From positions 1 through 7,845 of the forward strand of contig JAKMFY010000300.1 of assembly GCA_022425185.1 (NCBI GenBank): a stretch of DNA of 7,845 nucleotides. Direction: 5' to 3'. Position numbers and translations under genes: made by a program. A model generated the notes under the pieces. That model was not told the DNA's origin and searched no databases. It saw only the letters and a list, made by a program, of their open reading frames with translations. The stretch comes from Candidatus Poseidoniaceae archaeon (GTDB lineage Archaea; Thermoplasmatota; Poseidoniia; Poseidoniales; Poseidoniaceae). Positions 5,880 to 7,845 of this stretch are shown piece by piece. How positions within the stretch are numbered: position 1 is the stretch's first letter; each line of letters starts with the position of its first letter.

Positions 5880-7845
5880 GCTGAATGCCTCTGGATGACA
5901 GTACGAAGAACGGCACTCACTTCTTTACCATCCACACCAGGACATGCGCCCATAACAATACCCATTAGTGGCCCCATTGCTCCCATTCCACGTTCTTTTA
6001 CGAAGTCTAAACGCTCGAGAACAATCGATTCAACAATTGATTCAAGATCTCCTACATCCGCAGGTACAAGGCCGTTTTCTTCTGCATAGGCTTTTACTTC
6101 CGCTGCTGAAACTTCATTTCTTTCAGCAAAGTGTTCAATGGTTGATTCGATTCCTTCTCTTGTAATTCCACCATTCTCGCGAACGGTTAGAATTGTAGAA
6201 AGAATCGATGCCTTGACCGATTCGTGAACCAAAAGAAGCGATGCCCAAGCCTTTGTTGGCGTTGGATGTGATTGGAAAAAGACATCATCTAATTCTCGTG
6301 ATAGGAGTTGTTTGCATTGATCTTCAGATAGTTCCGTATCCTTCAGCCGACTCATTCGTTCGTCTTGACTCATTGGCAGATTTTCAAGAATTGAAGCCCA
6401 ATGCTCGTTCTCAACAATGACGGGAGGGACATCGGTTTCAGGGTACATTCGAGCCCCGCCGGGAAGAGGGCGCATTGGTGATGTTGTTCCATCTTCAGGA
6501 GATCCTTTTTTGATGACGACATTGCGAACTTCCTGAGGTATTCGATGATAAGAAAGTCGCGCTCGTTGTACAACCGATTCCAACGCAAGTTTGGCTTGCC
6601 ACTCTGGTGCAAGACACAGAACAAATCCATCCGATTCAGAGAGGTTAAGTTCAGTTCTTACTCCATCGACGAAGGTTTGTTCGATGCCATAAGCAGGGAG
6701 TTCGTCAGAATGGAAGACACCACGAACGCCTGCTAATTTTGCTGCACCAGCAAGTTCCCTACCAAGTCGTGGAAGTTGAGAGCCTTCAGAATCCAATGTT
6801 TTCGTTCCAAATCTTCCAGCAAAACCTGGAAGTTTCAGTGCAATCATCTTGTATTCAGAATCTAATCCTTCGCGGACCATTCTGCTTTCACAGTCTGAGA
6901 AGACAGAAGAAACATCTGAGAATACTGTAGGTAGGTGTTGTTCAACAGTTCTTGCCACTTCTGCTTCTACTGAAGCATCATCCAATCTGCGATCTGTTGG
7001 TAGTAAAGGAAGTTTAAGCTCCTTTCGAAGCGAGTTTGCAAGGCGATACATGTGGACTTGTCGTACCATTTCCAATCGGACAATCTTAGGAATCCATCCT
7101 AAATCTTGACATCCCTTGATTTCAACACGGTCTCCACAAGCAACACTCACATTGAGGTCTTGACGAATCGATCCAAGTCCACGCCGTACACTACGAGTAT
7201 CCCTTAGAGTTCTCCCCAACGCTTTTGCAGTAATTTGGGCGTGTTCAGGAGAGATGATGTCTGGCGATGTTGCAATTTCAATCAAGGGAACACCAAGTCT
7301 GTCGAGGTTGTAAATCACTTGTTCACCAGATGATGTTGAAACTGTTTCTAACTTACGAGCACTGTCTTCTTCTAAGCACAATACATCAATTCCTACATCA
7401 CCCATGTCAGTCTTGAGAACGCCATCGGTTGAGATAAGCGATGTTCTTTGAAATCCGCTCGTATTTGACCCATCAACAACTGTTTTCCTCATTGTTTGAA
7501 TCGCAGTAACTGGCTTTGAATCAAGCAGAGCAGAAACTGTCAAAGCGATATCAAGAGCATCTGAATCATGTGGGAGAGGTGGGCTATCATCAAGTTCGAT
7601 AAGACCTGCATTTGGAGATTGTATGTAGACGAAAGAACGATTACGTCGCTTCTCAAAACGTGCTGCGATATCCACGACACCGCCTTCTCCACTTGCCAAA
7701 CGTAATTTTCTACTGTAACGAGGCCATTCATCAGGAACGGTTTCAATGGTTACATCGAAGAGATCGCATGGTTGCCTCGAATGGAGTTTACCAGTTGCTA
7801 ATTGTTGATGAACTTCGATACCACACATGAAGCCAAGTTGTTCTG
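5876..7845 (-). CDS. gatE: Glu-tRNA(Gln) amidotransferase subunit E, 5' end beyond window
   Basis: GatE works with the asparaginase-like GatD to convert Glu-tRNA(Gln) to Gln-tRNA(Gln) in archaea lacking glutaminyl-tRNA synthetase. The family signature G-L-x-x-GIEVHQQL is complete only if the frame is read past the ATG at 7828: codons 7843-7829 add E-Q-L-G-F in frame. That ATG is therefore internal and the true start lies outside the window. Numbering from it, the GatB-like kinase/transamidase core carries DGSNTSGFQRT (119-129), LEEDSARKL (152-160), NLDRLGVPLIEIATSPD (174-190), RRGLGSIRQDLNVSV (215-229) and VEIKGCQDL (235-243). The AspRS-like insertion carries LPGFAGRFGTKTL (333-345) and HSDELPAYGI (373-382). 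GGARMYPETDVPP (457-469) follows, then the tail domain ending in ERGMGAMGPLMGIVMG (612-627). Length and motif order are normal, with no frameshift. The stop overlaps the next gene's start. gatD is expected upstream, beyond 7845. Confidence 0.97.
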   Translation of the reverse strand, partial: EQLGFMCGIEVHQQLATGKLHSRQPCDLFDVTIETVPDEWPRYSRKLRLASGEGGVVDIAARFEKRRNRSFVYIQSPNAGLIELDDSPPLPHDSDALDIALTVSALLDSKPVTAIQTMRKTVVDGSNTSGFQRTSLISTDGVLKTDMGDVGIDVLCLEEDSARKLETVSTSSGEQVIYNLDRLGVPLIEIATSPDIISPEHAQITAKALGRTLRDTRSVRRGLGSIRQDLNVSVACGDRVEIKGCQDLGWIPKIVRLEMVRQVHMYRLANSLRKELKLPLLPTDRRLDDASVEAEVARTVEQHLPTVFSDVSSVFSDCESRMVREGLDSEYKMIALKLPGFAGRFGTKTLDSEGSQLPRLGRELAGAAKLAGVRGVFHSDELPAYGIEQTFVDGVRTELNLSESDGFVLCLAPEWQAKLALESVVQRARLSYHRIPQEVRNVVIKKGSPEDGTTSPMRPLPGGARMYPETDVPPVIVENEHWASILENLPMSQDERMSRLKDTELSEDQCKQLLSRELDDVFFQSHPTPTKAWASLLLVHESVKASILSTILTVRENGGITREGIESTIEHFAERNEVSAAEVKAYAEENGLVPADVGDLESIVESIVLERLDFVKERGMGAMGPLMGIVMGACPGVDGKEVSAVLRTVIQRHSA
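5888..5892 (-). promoter_or_regulatory. Ribosome binding site of the propeller protein
   Basis: The minus strand reads AGAGG, 8 nt before the ATG at 5879, within the last codons of gatE. It supports this start, which also yields an intact signal peptide, and points to co-translation with gatE through the ATGA overlap. Confidence 0.55.

Noticed and set aside
7826..7828. ATG at 7828 as the start of gatE
   Set aside because: The frame continues upstream to the window edge as E-Q-L-G-F directly before the conserved GIEVHQQL motif, so this Met sits inside a conserved segment and the real start is outside the window.

Overview
The window reads as archaeal chromosome. All recognisable genes lie on the minus strand and are packed nearly end to end. 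The archaeal markers are GatE, the archaea-specific subunit of Glu-tRNA(Gln) amidotransferase, and Pth2-type peptidyl-tRNA hydrolase, present twice in tandem. Moderate base composition, very short spacers, membrane-anchored beta-propeller proteins and apparent vitamin scavenging would fit an uncultured marine euryarchaeon such as Marine Group II (Poseidoniia). That placement is inference; the archaeal assignment is firm.

In transcription order (right to left) the genes are: gatE (5' end beyond the window); a secreted and membrane-anchored PQQ-type beta-propeller protein with a C-terminal DUF4430/transcobalamin-like domain; a membrane protein resembling an ECF transporter substrate-binding (S) component; a divergent Pth2 paralog; a canonical Pth2; a low-specificity L-threonine aldolase; and a long protein of unknown function with a Cys-rich, zinc-knuckle-like N-terminus. 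The last runs off position 1 with no stop codon, so the apparently gene-poor first 1.6 kb is in fact fully coding. Neighbours overlap by 4 to 17 nt or are separated by 9 to 32 nt, so the seven genes look like one operon-like directon. Shine-Dalgarno-like sites support three of the starts. No spacer is large enough for an RNA gene, and I found no tRNA, rRNA, CRISPR array or mobile element.

The set mixes translation quality control (GatE makes Gln-tRNA(Gln), Pth2 recycles peptidyl-tRNA), amino-acid metabolism (threonine aldolase) and membrane transport. The most interesting part is the propeller-DUF4430 protein directly followed by the ECF S component. In bacteria, DUF4430 domains (related to the C-terminal beta domain of transcobalamin) are, to my knowledge, often encoded beside this kind of ECF S protein. 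I infer a candidate archaeal vitamin capture and uptake module, possibly for cobalamin or another corrinoid, in which a beta-propeller replaces the alpha-barrel of transcobalamin-like binders.
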